Made by a program: the position numbers and the translations under genes. A stretch of 64,000 nt of DNA from Flavobacterium gillisiae. Its GTDB lineage: Bacteria > Bacteroidota > Bacteroidia > Flavobacteriales > Flavobacteriaceae. Within the stretch, counting starts at the first letter, position 1. The number at the start of each line of letters is the position of its first letter. Location: the NCBI RefSeq assembly GCF_900107635.1, contig NZ_FNRD01000004.1, positions 186,001-250,000 on the forward strand, in the 5' to 3' direction. Under the pieces are notes generated by a model, which worked only from the letters and a program-made list of their open reading frames with translations, was not told where the DNA came from and did no database searches. Shown here piece after piece: positions 1 to 7,994 of this stretch.

Positions 1-1
1 C

Positions 2-247
2 ATGATTGCCAAAACGAGTAACACCACCCGTCTGGTAGATAAGTTATTATTGAAAGAACTGGTTACCCGCAAAGTCTGTCCAGAAAACAGAAGAAAAATA
101 GAGGTTTTGATTACTCAAAAAGGATTGGACGTTTTACATGAACTAGACCCTAAAGTAACGGAGCATGGCAATTATTTCTCAAAAAATTTAAATGAAGAGG
201 AATTAGAGCAATTAAATACATTATTAGAAAAATACAGAAATCAATAA
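2..247 (+). CDS. MarR-family transcriptional regulator, C-terminal part
   Basis: This is the end of a MarR-type winged-helix repressor; the gene very probably begins before the window, because a complete MarR protein has about 140-150 residues and only 81 are visible. The visible part starts at the DNA-recognition helix (SNTTRLVDKLL), continues through the wing (RKVCPENRRKIEVLITQKG) and ends in the dimerisation helices. It lies 10 bases before a nitroreductase gene, a common partner for redox- or drug-sensing MarR proteins, so local regulation of that gene is a reasonable inference. The ligand cannot be told from this fragment. Confidence 0.85.
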   Translation: MIAKTSNTTRLVDKLLLKELVTRKVCPENRRKIEVLITQKGLDVLHELDPKVTEHGNYFSKNLNEEELEQLNTLLEKYRNQ

Positions 248-257
248 AATATAAATT

Positions 258-890
258 ATGAGCACTTTCTTAGAACACCAAAATTGGAGATACGCAACAA
301 AGAAATTTGATGCCAGCAAAATAATAAACAAAGAAGATTTAAATACTTTAAAAGAAGCTATCCGTTTAAGTTCTTCTTCTTATGGATTACAGCCTTACAA
401 AATTATCATTGTTGAAAACACAGAATTAAGAGCTAAAATCAGACCTGCTGCCTGGGGTCAATCTCAAATAGTTGAAGCTTCACATCTTATCGTTTTTGCA
501 AACGAAACTCAAATTGCGGAACAATCTATTGATAGTTATGTAAAAAATATAAGTACTACAAGAAACGTCCCTATTGATTCATTAAATGGATACTCAGACT
601 TTATGAAATCAAAAATAGTAACTCTAGATAAAGATTCAAAAAACATTTGGGCGTCAAAGCAAACCTATTTAGCAATGGGTAACTTACTAAATGCAGCTGC
701 CGAATTAAAAATTGACGTTACCCCTATGGAAGGCTTTGTTCCTGAGCAGGTAAACGAAATATTAGGATTAGAAAAACTAGGTCTTAATGCTTCTTTAATA
801 GCAACCTTGGGTTACAGACATGATGAAGATGACTCTCAACATTACAAGAAAGTTAGAAAATCAAACGAAGATTTATTTATCACATTATAA
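258..890 (+). CDS. NAD(P)H-dependent nitroreductase family protein
   Basis: A 210-residue FMN-dependent oxidoreductase of the nitroreductase fold, resembling NfsB-type enzymes that reduce nitro compounds or quinones with NAD(P)H. The N-terminal RYATKKFD segment and SSSSYGLQPYK at about residues 38-48 are the usual FMN-binding region; TPMEGF and IATLGYRHDEDD near the C-terminus form the second flavin-contacting region. Length is normal for the family. It follows the MarR gene by 10 bases and is probably co-transcribed with it. The natural substrate is unknown. Confidence 0.88.
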   Translation: MSTFLEHQNWRYATKKFDASKIINKEDLNTLKEAIRLSSSSYGLQPYKIIIVENTELRAKIRPAAWGQSQIVEASHLIVFANETQIAEQSIDSYVKNISTTRNVPIDSLNGYSDFMKSKIVTLDKDSKNIWASKQTYLAMGNLLNAAAELKIDVTPMEGFVPEQVNEILGLEKLGLNASLIATLGYRHDEDDSQHYKKVRKSNEDLFITL

Positions 891-929
891 TAACAATCAA
901 AATTCAATACAAACAAAAAAATTAAACAC

Positions 930-1496
930 ATGAAAAATTTAAAATCAATTGCATTAGCATTAGTAGTAGTTTTCGCAACAGCAACCGCATCAGCACAAAC
1001 TAAAAAAGTAGACGCAACTGCAAGTACAATCAACTGGGTTGGAAAAAAAGTAACTGGACAACATAATGGTACTGTAAATTTGAAAGCGGGAACTTTAATC
1101 TTCAAAGGTGACAAATTAGCTGGAGGAACTTTCACTGTTGATATGACTTCATTAACTGCTACAGACCTTACTGGTGAATACCAAGGAAAATTAAACGGTC
1201 ACTTGAAATCAGAAGATTTCTTTGGAACTGAAAAATTCCCAACAGCAACTTTAGTATTCAAAACTATCGCAACCAAATCTAAAACTTTATATACTGTAAC
1301 TGCAGACTTGACTATCAAGGATAAAACAAATCCAGTAACATTTGACATTACTGTAAACGGAAATACTGCTACAACAGCTTTCAATGTTGACAGAACTAAA
1401 TATGACATTAAATATGGTTCAGGAAGTTTCTTTGACAATTTAGGAGACAAAGCAATTTCAAATGAATTTGAATTGGCTGTAGCCTTAAAGTTCTAA
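930..1496 (+). CDS. YceI family periplasmic lipid-binding protein
   Basis: A 188-residue exported protein. Residues 1-22 are a signal peptide with a hydrophobic core rich in A and V and a predicted cleavage after ASA. The remainder is the YceI beta-barrel, which in characterised members binds long isoprenoid or amide lipids in a lipocalin-like fold; visible marks are STINWVGKKVTGQHNGTV near the N-terminus and the ISNEFELAVALKF ending. It stands 39 bases after the nitroreductase and is followed by a stem-loop terminator, so it closes the first transcription unit. Its physiological role here is unknown. Confidence 0.88.
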   Translation: MKNLKSIALALVVVFATATASAQTKKVDATASTINWVGKKVTGQHNGTVNLKAGTLIFKGDKLAGGTFTVDMTSLTATDLTGEYQGKLNGHLKSEDFFGTEKFPTATLVFKTIATKSKTLYTVTADLTIKDKTNPVTFDITVNGNTATTAFNVDRTKYDIKYGSGSFFDNLGDKAISNEFELAVALKF

Positions 1497-1518
1497 TATT
1501 TTCCAAAATAAATACATC

Positions 1519-1549
1519 AGCCCCAACAAGCAATTGCTGGGGCTTTTTA
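1519..1549 (+). terminator. rho-independent terminator after yceI-like gene
   Basis: AGCCCCA at 1519-1525 pairs with TGGGGCT at 1538-1544, followed by TTTTT. It separates the first operon from the trp promoter. Confidence 0.85.
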
Positions 1550-1614
1550 TTGCAATCAGTATAGTAATTTAACAAAAAAGACTGATATTTTAGTTTTTTT
1601 TTATTCCTTTCCGA

Positions 1615-1644
1615 TTGTTAAACCAAATTACCTTTATATATTTG
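1615..1644 (+). promoter_or_regulatory. trp operon promoter, Bacteroidota type
   Basis: TTG at 1615-1617 is separated by exactly 19 bases from TATATTTG at 1637-1644. This matches the Bacteroidota primary-sigma consensus (TTG near -33, TAnnTTTG near -7). The expected start of transcription is about four bases after the last G, i.e. at or next to base 1649, which is the A of the leader-peptide ATG. Confidence 0.8.
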
Positions 1645-1648
1645 TAGT

Positions 1649-1705
1649 ATGAAAATAACAATGAACAATACTTGGTGGTGGAACAATTTACGTCAAACGT
1701 CGTGA
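1649..1705 (+). CDS. trpL: trp leader peptide (attenuator control peptide)
   Basis: An 18-codon frame, MKITMNNTWWWNNLRQTS, with three consecutive TGG codons at 1673-1681, lying between the trp promoter and a terminator upstream of trpE. This is the hallmark of ribosome-mediated tryptophan attenuation: ribosomes stall on the Trp codons when charged tRNA-Trp is scarce. No Shine-Dalgarno can precede it if transcription starts at about 1649, so translation would be leaderless or nearly so. A second in-frame ATG lies at 1661. The identification rests on sequence and position only. Confidence 0.85.
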   Translation: MKITMNNTWWWNNLRQTS

Positions 1706-1740
1706 ACTAAGCTCCTATGGTATTATCAACTATAAATATA

Positions 1741-1772
1741 AAAGGCTTGTCATCACGACAAGCCTTTTTTTT
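1741..1772 (+). terminator. trp attenuator terminator
   Basis: An 11-base-pair stem (1741-1751 with 1757-1767, loop ATCAC) followed by an uninterrupted T run, 36 bases after the leader-peptide stop and 58 bases before trpE. Candidate competing pairings exist: GTCGTGA at 1699-1705 is complementary to TCACGAC at 1753-1759, and TAAGCT at 1708-1713 can pair with GGCTTG at 1744-1749 with two G-T wobbles. Either would open the terminator when ribosomes stall upstream. Confidence 0.88.
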
Positions 1773-1829
1773 ATGCTCATTTTATCCTCAAAATAACTTA
1801 AGACTTTAAACCTTAAACATTTAAAAAAA

Positions 1830-3230
1830 TTGAAATCTTTTATATTTAACACAAAATACAAGCAAATTCTCGCGGACACCATAACACCTGTTAGTGTTTA
1901 TTTAAAAATACGTGATAAATTTCCGAACAGTCTTTTATTAGAAAGTAGCGACTATCATGGGAGTGACAACAGTTTCTCTTACATCTGTTGCAATCCAATT
2001 GCTTCTATAAAAATAGAAAACGAAACGATTTACAAAACGTTCCCAGACGGCACTGAAGAAAAAATAGCTATCGATGCTAACACGAGCATTCCTCAAGTAA
2101 TCCAAGAGTTTTCTGCTCAGTTTAAATCAGAAGAAAACGACTTTAAATTCATTAATAATGGTTTATTTGGGTACATCTCCTATGATGCTGTTCGCTATTT
2201 TGAGAAAGTAAACATTGCCAAAAAAGAAAACAGCAATACCATTCCTGACGTATATTATGCGGTGTACCAAAATATCATTGCAATCAATCACTTTAAAAAT
2301 CAAGCCTATATATTTTGCCATAGTTTAGATGGAAAAAACAACATTTCTGAAATTGAACAATTATTACAATCGAGAAATATTGCTTCCTATAAATTTTCGA
2401 AAGAAGGCGAAGGTTTTTCAAATTTAACAGACCAAGAGTTCAAACATAATGTGGCTTTGGCCAAAAAGCATTGTTTCCGCGGAGATGTGTTCCAATTGGT
2501 TTTATCAAGAAGATTTACACAAGGTTTCAAAGGTGATGAGTTCAATGTGTACAGAGCGTTGAGAAGCATCAACCCTTCCCCCTATTTATTTTTCTTTGAT
2601 TACGGAGATTTCAAAATATTTGGGTCTTCGCCCGAAGCGCAAATTATCGTCAAAGACCGTAAAGCTGAAATACATCCTATCGCCGGAACTTTCAAGCGAA
2701 CCGGTGATGATGAAAAAGACGCCATTCTTGCTAAACAATTATCCGAAGACAAAAAAGAAAATAGTGAGCACGTCATGTTGGTCGACTTGGCTCGAAATGA
2801 TTTGAGTCGCAACGGCCATAACGTAAATGTAGAGAAATATAGAGAAGTACAGTTTTTCTCGCACGTAATCCATTTGGTTTCTAAAGTAACTGGTCATTTA
2901 CATGAAAAAGCAACGACTATGCAAGTAGTTGCCGATACTTTTCCAGCTGGAACTTTAAGCGGGGCGCCAAAACACAGAGCGATGCAACTCATCGAAGAAT
3001 ATGAAAAAACAAACCGTAATTTTTACGGTGGTGCTATAGGATTTATGGATTTTGAAGGAAACTTCAATCATGCAATTATGATTCGAACATTCCTGAGCAA
3101 AAATCATCAATTACATTCCCAAGCGGGAGCCGGAATTGTTGCCAGTTCAGATGAAGAAAGTGAAATGCAAGAAGTGTACAATAAACTCCTTGCGCTGAAT
3201 AAAGCACTGGACTTGGCAGAGACAATATAA
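1830..3230 (+). CDS. trpE: anthranilate synthase component I
   Basis: A 466-residue chorismate-binding enzyme that, with TrpG, converts chorismate and glutamine to anthranilate, the first step of tryptophan synthesis. The LLES motif at residues 36-39 is the element that binds tryptophan for feedback inhibition in characterised TrpE proteins. The chorismate-binding domain occupies about residues 195-455 with GSSPEA, HPIAGT, LVDLARND and FPAGTLSGAPK. The start is a TTG codon; no in-frame ATG lies near it, and the sequence AAACCTTAAAC ends 11 bases upstream. PabB is the alternative, but the operon and LLES motif favour TrpE. Expression should be set by the attenuator at 1649-1772. Confidence 0.95.
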   Translation: MKSFIFNTKYKQILADTITPVSVYLKIRDKFPNSLLLESSDYHGSDNSFSYICCNPIASIKIENETIYKTFPDGTEEKIAIDANTSIPQVIQEFSAQFKSEENDFKFINNGLFGYISYDAVRYFEKVNIAKKENSNTIPDVYYAVYQNIIAINHFKNQAYIFCHSLDGKNNISEIEQLLQSRNIASYKFSKEGEGFSNLTDQEFKHNVALAKKHCFRGDVFQLVLSRRFTQGFKGDEFNVYRALRSINPSPYLFFFDYGDFKIFGSSPEAQIIVKDRKAEIHPIAGTFKRTGDDEKDAILAKQLSEDKKENSEHVMLVDLARNDLSRNGHNVNVEKYREVQFFSHVIHLVSKVTGHLHEKATTMQVVADTFPAGTLSGAPKHRAMQLIEEYEKTNRNFYGGAIGFMDFEGNFNHAIMIRTFLSKNHQLHSQAGAGIVASSDEESEMQEVYNKLLALNKALDLAETI

Positions 3231-3272
3231 AGTAATAACAACTCGTAAGTTGTTTCTAAAAAAAATAGTAAC

Positions 3273-3300
3273 GTGAGATTGCTTCGTGCCTCGCAATGAC
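3273..3300 (+). repeat. dispersed hairpin repeat in trpE-trpG spacer
   Basis: The segment GTGAGATTGCTTCGTGCC followed by TCGCAATGAC contains ATTGC/GCAAT arms. I recognise it as the widespread bacterial dispersed repeat usually read on the other strand as GTCATTGCGAGG. It fills the last third of the 78-base trpE-trpG spacer. Confidence 0.6.
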
Positions 3301-3308
3301 AAAACAAA

Positions 3309-3926
3309 ATGAAAAAAATATTAGTTATAGATAATTACGATAGTTTCACTTACAATCTAGTTCATTATTTGGAAGATTTAGAGTGTGAAGTCACGGTGTA
3401 TAGAAACGATGAGTTTGATATCGATGAGATTGCAGGATTTGATAAGATTCTACTTTCGCCTGGTCCTGGAGTTCCTGATGAGGCCGGACTATTGAAAGAT
3501 GTGATTCGGAAATATGGCGCTACCAAAAGCATTCTTGGAGTGTGTTTAGGTCAACAAGCCATTGGAGAAGTCTTTGGAGGAACGCTATCAAATCTAGACA
3601 AGGTATATCATGGCGTTGCCACAATGGTAACACAATCTGTAAATGATGAACATTTATTTGATGGTCTAGAAAAAGATTTTGAAGTGGGCCGCTATCATTC
3701 TTGGGTTGTCGATGCAACATTGCCTGAAATGCTGGAAGCGACTTCTTTTGATGAAAACGGTCAAGTAATGTCGTTACGTCACAAAACGTTTGACGTACGT
3801 GGGGTACAATTTCACCCAGAAAGTGTATTGACTCCAAACGGGAAAAAGATATTGGAAAATTGGGTGAATATCCTCCCCCCAACCCCCTCCGAAGGAGGGG
3901 GAGCCAAAACGGATATAGATAATTGA
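3309..3926 (+). CDS. trpG: anthranilate synthase component II, glutamine amidotransferase
   Basis: A 205-residue class I glutamine amidotransferase that supplies ammonia to TrpE. The catalytic triad is visible: Cys79 in GVCLGQQ, His169 and Glu171 in FHPES. The N-terminal DNYDSFTYNLVHYL is diagnostic for TrpG/PabA. The natural family end is near ILENWVN; here the frame runs on for about 17 more residues (including PPTPSEGGG) because a GC-rich palindromic repeat at 3871-3905 has been read through before a stop at 3924. The extension is unlikely to be part of the catalytic fold. The protein may also serve p-aminobenzoate synthesis if no separate PabA exists. Confidence 0.95.
   Translation: MKKILVIDNYDSFTYNLVHYLEDLECEVTVYRNDEFDIDEIAGFDKILLSPGPGVPDEAGLLKDVIRKYGATKSILGVCLGQQAIGEVFGGTLSNLDKVYHGVATMVTQSVNDEHLFDGLEKDFEVGRYHSWVVDATLPEMLEATSFDENGQVMSLRHKTFDVRGVQFHPESVLTPNGKKILENWVNILPPTPSEGGGAKTDIDN
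3871..3905 (-). repeat. GC-rich palindromic repeat, copy A, inside the 3' end of trpG
   Basis: A 35-base element with core CCCCCTCC-GAA-GGAGGGGG and a CCTCCCCCC arm. It is the reverse complement of copy B at 4105-4137 with two mismatches over 33 bases. It is translated in frame as the C-terminal tail of TrpG. Confidence 0.85.
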
Positions 3927-3943
3927 TAATTATTTACTGTCAT

Positions 3944-4094
3944 AGTTTGCAGATAAACAATGCAGACAAGGTTTCAACACAAAGTTTAAAGACAAAGTTT
4001 ACAAAAAATGTTTGCAGACAAGGTTTCAACACATAGTTTACACATAAAGTTTAAAGACAAAGTTTAAAGACAAAGTTTAAAGACAAAGTTTAAC
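3944..4094 (+). repeat. AT-rich tandem repeats in trpG-trpD spacer
   Basis: Degenerate repeats of GACAAAGTTTAAA (13 bases), three nearly perfect units at about 4055-4094, preceded by a longer imperfect duplication of a TTTGCAGACAAGGTTTCAAC unit at about 3977 and 4010. There are no unique spacers between units, so this is not a CRISPR array. The array sits between inverted copies A and B of the GC-rich palindrome. Confidence 0.75.
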
Positions 4095-4104
4095 CATCCA
4101 GTCA

Positions 4105-4137
4105 CCCCCTCCTTCGGAGGGGGCCGGGGGGAGGATA
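4105..4137 (+). repeat. GC-rich palindromic repeat, copy B, upstream of trpD
   Basis: CCCCCTCC-TTC-GGAGGGGG followed by CCGGGGGGAGGATA. It is an inverted partner of copy A and ends 13 bases before the trpD start codon. A transcript spanning both copies could fold into a roughly 33-base-pair hairpin enclosing the tandem repeats. Confidence 0.85.
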
Positions 4138-4150
4138 ACAAAATAACAAA

Positions 4151-5143
4151 ATGAAAAATATATTAAACAGATTAATCAATCACGAAATGCTTACCTCGGC
4201 CGAAGCAAAAGAAGTCTTGGTCAATATTTCCAGCGGCAGTTATAATCCAAGTCAAATCTCCGCATTTCTTACGGTCTTTATGATGCGTAGCATTAGCATC
4301 GAAGAACTTTCTGGTTTTAGGGAAGCCTTATTGGACTTGTGCATCCGCGTTGATTTATCAGATTACAATACAATTGATTTATGTGGAACAGGTGGTGACG
4401 GAAAAGACACTTTCAATATTTCTACCCTAGCCTCTTTTATAGCTGCAGGAGCAGGTGTAAAAGTGGCTAAACATGGTAATTACGGAGTTTCGTCTATTTC
4501 GGGATCTAGTAATGTAATGGAAAAACTGGGAATCAAATTCAGTAATGATGCTGATTTCTTAGAACGAAGTATCGACAAAGCGGGTATTTGTGTTTTACAC
4601 GCTCCTTTATTTCACCCTGCTATGAAAAACGTAGGTCCAATCCGAAAGGAATTAGCCGTAAAAACCTTTTTTAATATGCTGGGGCCGATGGTAAACCCCT
4701 CTTTCCCAAAGAATCAGTTGGTAGGAGTTTTCAATCTGGAACTGGCTCGAATTTATTCTTACTTATATCAAAATACGCATGTGAATGTAACCATTCTACA
4801 TTCATTAGATGGTTATGATGAAGTTTCATTAACTGGTCCTACAAAGATTATCACTAGTTCGATGGAAGGAATCCTAAATCCAGAAGATTTTGGCGTTAGT
4901 CTCTTAGCTCAAAGTGAAATCGAGGGAGGAAAAACAATCGAAGCATCAGCCCAAATGTTTACCGACATCATTTCCGGAAAAGGAACTGAAGCCCAAAACA
5001 ATGTGGTTTGTGCCAATGCCGGAATGGCCATCGCAACGGTAACAAAATGTACCCCGCTCGAAGGATTTGAATTAGCTAAAGAAAGTTTGCTGTCTGGAAA
5101 AGGATTAAAAGCCTTGAATAAATTACAAGAGTTAAGTAAATAA
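4151..5143 (+). CDS. trpD: anthranilate phosphoribosyltransferase
   Basis: A 330-residue enzyme that joins anthranilate to PRPP, the second step of the pathway. The glycine-rich PRPP-binding loop CGTGGDGKDTFN is at about residues 78-89; KHGNYGVSS and the segment LGPMVNP are further family signatures. Length is normal. The ATG start lies 13 bases after repeat copy B, so its translation initiation region abuts a strong potential hairpin; this is a place where relative expression within the operon could be set, which is inference only. Confidence 0.95.
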   Translation: MKNILNRLINHEMLTSAEAKEVLVNISSGSYNPSQISAFLTVFMMRSISIEELSGFREALLDLCIRVDLSDYNTIDLCGTGGDGKDTFNISTLASFIAAGAGVKVAKHGNYGVSSISGSSNVMEKLGIKFSNDADFLERSIDKAGICVLHAPLFHPAMKNVGPIRKELAVKTFFNMLGPMVNPSFPKNQLVGVFNLELARIYSYLYQNTHVNVTILHSLDGYDEVSLTGPTKIITSSMEGILNPEDFGVSLLAQSEIEGGKTIEASAQMFTDIISGKGTEAQNNVVCANAGMAIATVTKCTPLEGFELAKESLLSGKGLKALNKLQELSK

Positions 5144-5154
5144 AATAGTTTAAA

Positions 5155-5203
5155 GTTTAAGGTTTAAAGTTGGTGGAACGTTAATCAACTTTAGACCTTA
5201 AAC
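5155..5203 (+). repeat. inverted repeat in trpD-trpC spacer
   Basis: The 18-base arm at 5155-5172 is complementary to 5186-5203 with one mismatch, enclosing a 13-base loop. The arms consist of the TTTAAACCTTAAAC-type motif that recurs upstream of several genes in the window. No T run follows, so it is not a typical terminator. Confidence 0.7.
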
Positions 5204-5226
5204 AAGGAAAACTTTAAATAAAACAA

Positions 5227-6009
5227 ATGAACATCCTAGATAAAATAATAGTTGATAAAAGAAGAGAAGTTATTCTCAAAAAATCTATCATCCCCGTTTC
5301 TCAATTAGAAGCCTCCGTTTTTTTCTCAAAAAAGACCATTTCATTAAGTGAAAATTTAAAAAATAGTACTTCTGGAATTATTGCAGAACACAAACGACGT
5401 TCGCCCTCAAAAGCGGAGATAAATTATAGTTTCACGGTGGAAGAAGTCGTAAAAGGATATGAGAGTGCTGGTGCTTGTGGAATTTCGGTATTGACAGATG
5501 GAAAGTATTTTGGTGGTTCTTTAGATGATTTACTTTTGGCGAGAGCCTCAGTAAATATTCCGCTATTGCGAAAAGAATTCATTGTAGATGAATACCAAAT
5601 CCTGGAAGCCAAAGCCTATGGAGCCGATTTAATTTTACTAATAGCGGCCGTATTAACCCGAGAAGAGATAAAATCTTTATCGGAATTTGCAAAGAGTTTA
5701 GGACTGGAAGTACTATTAGAAGTACATAATCAAGAAGAATTGGAAAAATCGATTATGCCAACTCTCGATATGATTGGTGTGAACAATAGAAATCTAAAAA
5801 CTTTTGAAGTAAGTTTAGACTTCAGCAAACAACTGGCTTCGCAAATACCAGATGAATTTGTGAAAATTTCCGAAAGTGGTATTTCATCGATTGAAGCGAT
5901 AACTGAATTAAAACCATTTGGTTACAAAGGTTTTCTAATAGGCGAAAACTTCATGAAAACGGATAATGCAGGAAAAGCAGCGAAGGAATTTATTATGAAA
6001 CTAAATTAA
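5227..6009 (+). CDS. trpC: indole-3-glycerol phosphate synthase
   Basis: A 260-residue TIM-barrel enzyme that closes the indole ring of 1-(o-carboxyphenylamino)-1-deoxyribulose 5-phosphate. Visible signatures are AEHKRRSPSK (about residues 58-67, containing the catalytic Lys), LRKEFIVDEYQI, and VNNRNLKTFEVSL; the C-terminal SESGI and FLIGENFM segments form the phosphate site. It is a monofunctional TrpC, not fused to TrpF. It follows trpD after an 83-base spacer that is almost entirely the inverted repeat at 5155-5203. Confidence 0.95.
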   Translation: MNILDKIIVDKRREVILKKSIIPVSQLEASVFFSKKTISLSENLKNSTSGIIAEHKRRSPSKAEINYSFTVEEVVKGYESAGACGISVLTDGKYFGGSLDDLLLARASVNIPLLRKEFIVDEYQILEAKAYGADLILLIAAVLTREEIKSLSEFAKSLGLEVLLEVHNQEELEKSIMPTLDMIGVNNRNLKTFEVSLDFSKQLASQIPDEFVKISESGISSIEAITELKPFGYKGFLIGENFMKTDNAGKAAKEFIMKLN

Positions 6010-6030
6010 GGCTGAGAACAAAAAGAATTG

Positions 6031-6075
6031 TTAAACCCTTAGCGAACTTAGCGCATTCTTCGTGAACTTTGTGAT
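6031..6075 (+). repeat. degenerate TTAGCGAAC-type repeat in trpC-trpF spacer
   Basis: The spacer contains CTTAGCGAACTTAGCG followed by the diverged unit TTCGTGAACTTTGTG. Short repeats of this type occur between genes in flavobacteria as I recall them. It is different from the repeats in the other trp spacers. Confidence 0.5.
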
Positions 6076-6089
6076 AAAAAATTAAGACA

Positions 6090-6770
6090 ATGACAAACCC
6101 AAACAAGTACAACGCAACGTCTCCCTCCCCTTCGGGGAGGGCCGGGGTGGGGACAAAAATCTGCGGTATGAAATACCCTGATAACATACTCGAAGTGGGA
6201 TCACTCCTGCCCGATTATATGGGTTTTATATTTTGGGAAAAATCGGCTCGGTATTTTGACGGTATAATTCCAGACTTACCCAAGTCTATCAAGAAAGTTG
6301 GTGTTTTTGTAAATGAAACAGCAGCTGTTATTGTCGAAAAAGTATTGAAACATGATTTACAGGCAGTTCAGTTGCACGGAAAAGAATCAGTCGACTTTTG
6401 TGAAGCGTTGCGAAACCAACTTCCAAAAGGCATCGAAATCATCAAGGTGTTTTCGATCCAAGATGAATTTGATTTTAGCGTTTTAGAGCCGTTCGAAGCT
6501 GTTTGCGATTATTTCCTTTTTGATACTAAAGGAAAATTACCTGGCGGAAATGGAACAACTTTCGATTGGAAAGTATTAGAAAATTATCCTTCGACAAAAC
6601 CCTTTTTTCTAAGTGGTGGTATAGGAATCGAAGAATTAGATGCGGTTAAACAAATATTAAAAACGAATTTACCTGTTTATGCTATCGATGTAAATAGTAA
6701 ATTTGAAACAGCGCCGGGATTAAAAAACATAAAATTAGTTAGAGAGCTTCAACAATACTTGAAACTTTAA
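6090..6770 (+). CDS. trpF: phosphoribosylanthranilate isomerase
   Basis: A TIM-barrel isomerase that converts phosphoribosylanthranilate to CdRP. The first barrel strand KICGMK normally lies at the very N-terminus, but here it begins at residue 23: the preceding residues include [11 protein letters not shown], encoded by a GC-rich palindromic repeat at 6120-6153. [16 protein letters not shown] and FLSGGIG are the substrate and phosphate motifs. A GTG at 6147, inside the repeat and in frame, would give a native-looking start just before GTKICGMK; the ATG at 6090 is the alternative used here. Which one is used cannot be decided from sequence. Confidence 0.93.
   Translation: MTNPNKYNATSPSPSGRAGVGTKICGMKYPDNILEVGSLLPDYMGFIFWEKSARYFDGIIPDLPKSIKKVGVFVNETAAVIVEKVLKHDLQAVQLHGKESVDFCEALRNQLPKGIEIIKVFSIQDEFDFSVLEPFEAVCDYFLFDTKGKLPGGNGTTFDWKVLENYPSTKPFFLSGGIGIEELDAVKQILKTNLPVYAIDVNSKFETAPGLKNIKLVRELQQYLKL
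6120..6153 (+). repeat. GC-rich palindromic repeat, copy C, inside the 5' end of trpF
   Basis: CCCTCCCC-TTC-GGGGAGGG followed by CCGGGGTGGGGA, the same architecture as copies A and B. It is in frame with trpF and supplies most of its N-terminal extension, or alternatively the GTG start codon at 6147. Confidence 0.85.
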
Positions 6771-6787
6771 CCTTAAACATAAAAACA

Positions 6788-7969
6788 ATGTCATACCACG
6801 TAAACGAAAAAGGCTATTATGGTGAATTTGGAGGAGCCTACATTCCTGAAATGTTATATCCAAATATTGAAGAATTACGCCAGCAATATTTAAAAATAAC
6901 CGCAGAACCTAGCTTTCAAGAAGAGTTTGATGCGCTTTTAAAAGACTATGTAGGACGACCAACTCCTCTTTATTTTGCGGAACGCTTGTCTAAAGAATAC
7001 AATACAAAAATCTACTTGAAGAGAGAAGATTTATGCCATACTGGCGCACACAAAGTCAACAATACTATTGGCCAAATTTTACTTGCCAAGCGTTTGGGGA
7101 AAACCCGTATTATTGCCGAAACTGGTGCCGGTCAACACGGCGTAGCTACGGCAACTGTTTGTGCCTTGATGGGATTACAATGTATCGTCTATATGGGCGA
7201 AATTGACATCAAGCGTCAGGCGCCAAATGTAGCGCGTATGAAAATGCTAGGCGCCGAAGTTCGTCCCGCACTTTCAGGATCTAGAACCCTAAAAGATGCG
7301 ACAAACGAAGCAATTCGCGACTGGATTAACAATCCAATCGACACCTATTATATCATTGGTTCTGTGGTAGGACCTCATCCCTATCCAGATATGGTGGCGC
7401 GTTTCCAATCGGTGATCTCTAAGGAAATAAAAGAACAATTATTAGAGAAAGAAGGGAAGGAAAACCCGGATCACGTGATTGCCTGCGTGGGTGGCGGAAG
7501 CAATGCTGCCGGAGCCTATTACCATTTTCTGGATGACGAAGATGTGAATATCATCGCTGTAGAAGCAGCAGGTCTCGGAGTGGATTCTGGTGAAAGCGCT
7601 GCGACTTCTGTGTTGGGTAAAGTAGGTGTTATTCATGGTAGCAAGACTTTATTAATGCAATCTAAAGATGGCCAAATTACCGAGCCGTATTCTATTTCGG
7701 CGGGATTGGATTACCCAGGTGTTGGACCTATGCACGCGCATTTGTTCGCCTCAGGAAGAGCACAGTTTATTTCGATTACTGATGAACAAGCAATGCAGTG
7801 GGGACTAAAACTTTCTAAAATGGAAGGAATTATTCCAGCGATTGAAAGCGCTCATGCCTTTGCCGTTCTCGACGAAATGAAATTCAAACCAGAGGATATT
7901 GTTGTGATTAATTTGTCTGGACGTGGCGACAAAGATTTAAATACGTATATTGACTACTTTAAATTGTAA
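6788..7969 (+). CDS. trpB: tryptophan synthase beta chain
   Basis: A 393-residue PLP enzyme that condenses indole with serine. The Schiff-base lysine is Lys89 in HTGAHKVNN, and the PLP phosphate loop is [10 protein letters not shown]. The N-terminal [12 protein letters not shown] and C-terminal [11 protein letters not shown] are typical of TrpB1-type subunits that pair with TrpA. It starts 17 bases after trpF, the tightest spacing in the operon. Unusually, its partner trpA is not adjacent: a 581-base interval with a repeat and another gene intervenes. Confidence 0.96.
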   Translation: MSYHVNEKGYYGEFGGAYIPEMLYPNIEELRQQYLKITAEPSFQEEFDALLKDYVGRPTPLYFAERLSKEYNTKIYLKREDLCHTGAHKVNNTIGQILLAKRLGKTRIIAETGAGQHGVATATVCALMGLQCIVYMGEIDIKRQAPNVARMKMLGAEVRPALSGSRTLKDATNEAIRDWINNPIDTYYIIGSVVGPHPYPDMVARFQSVISKEIKEQLLEKEGKENPDHVIACVGGGSNAAGAYYHFLDDEDVNIIAVEAAGLGVDSGESAATSVLGKVGVIHGSKTLLMQSKDGQITEPYSISAGLDYPGVGPMHAHLFASGRAQFISITDEQAMQWGLKLSKMEGIIPAIESAHAFAVLDEMKFKPEDIVVINLSGRGDKDLNTYIDYFKL

Positions 7970-7994
7970 AATGGATTGATCCTGAATTATTTTT

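Noticed and set aside
842..1450. Two reverse-strand frames over the YceI-like gene
   Set aside because: Both are shadows opposite a gene with a clear signal peptide and conserved domain.
3944..4094. Possible CRISPR array between trpG and trpD
   Set aside because: The units are contiguous 13-base AT-rich repeats without unique spacers, and no cas gene is present in the window.
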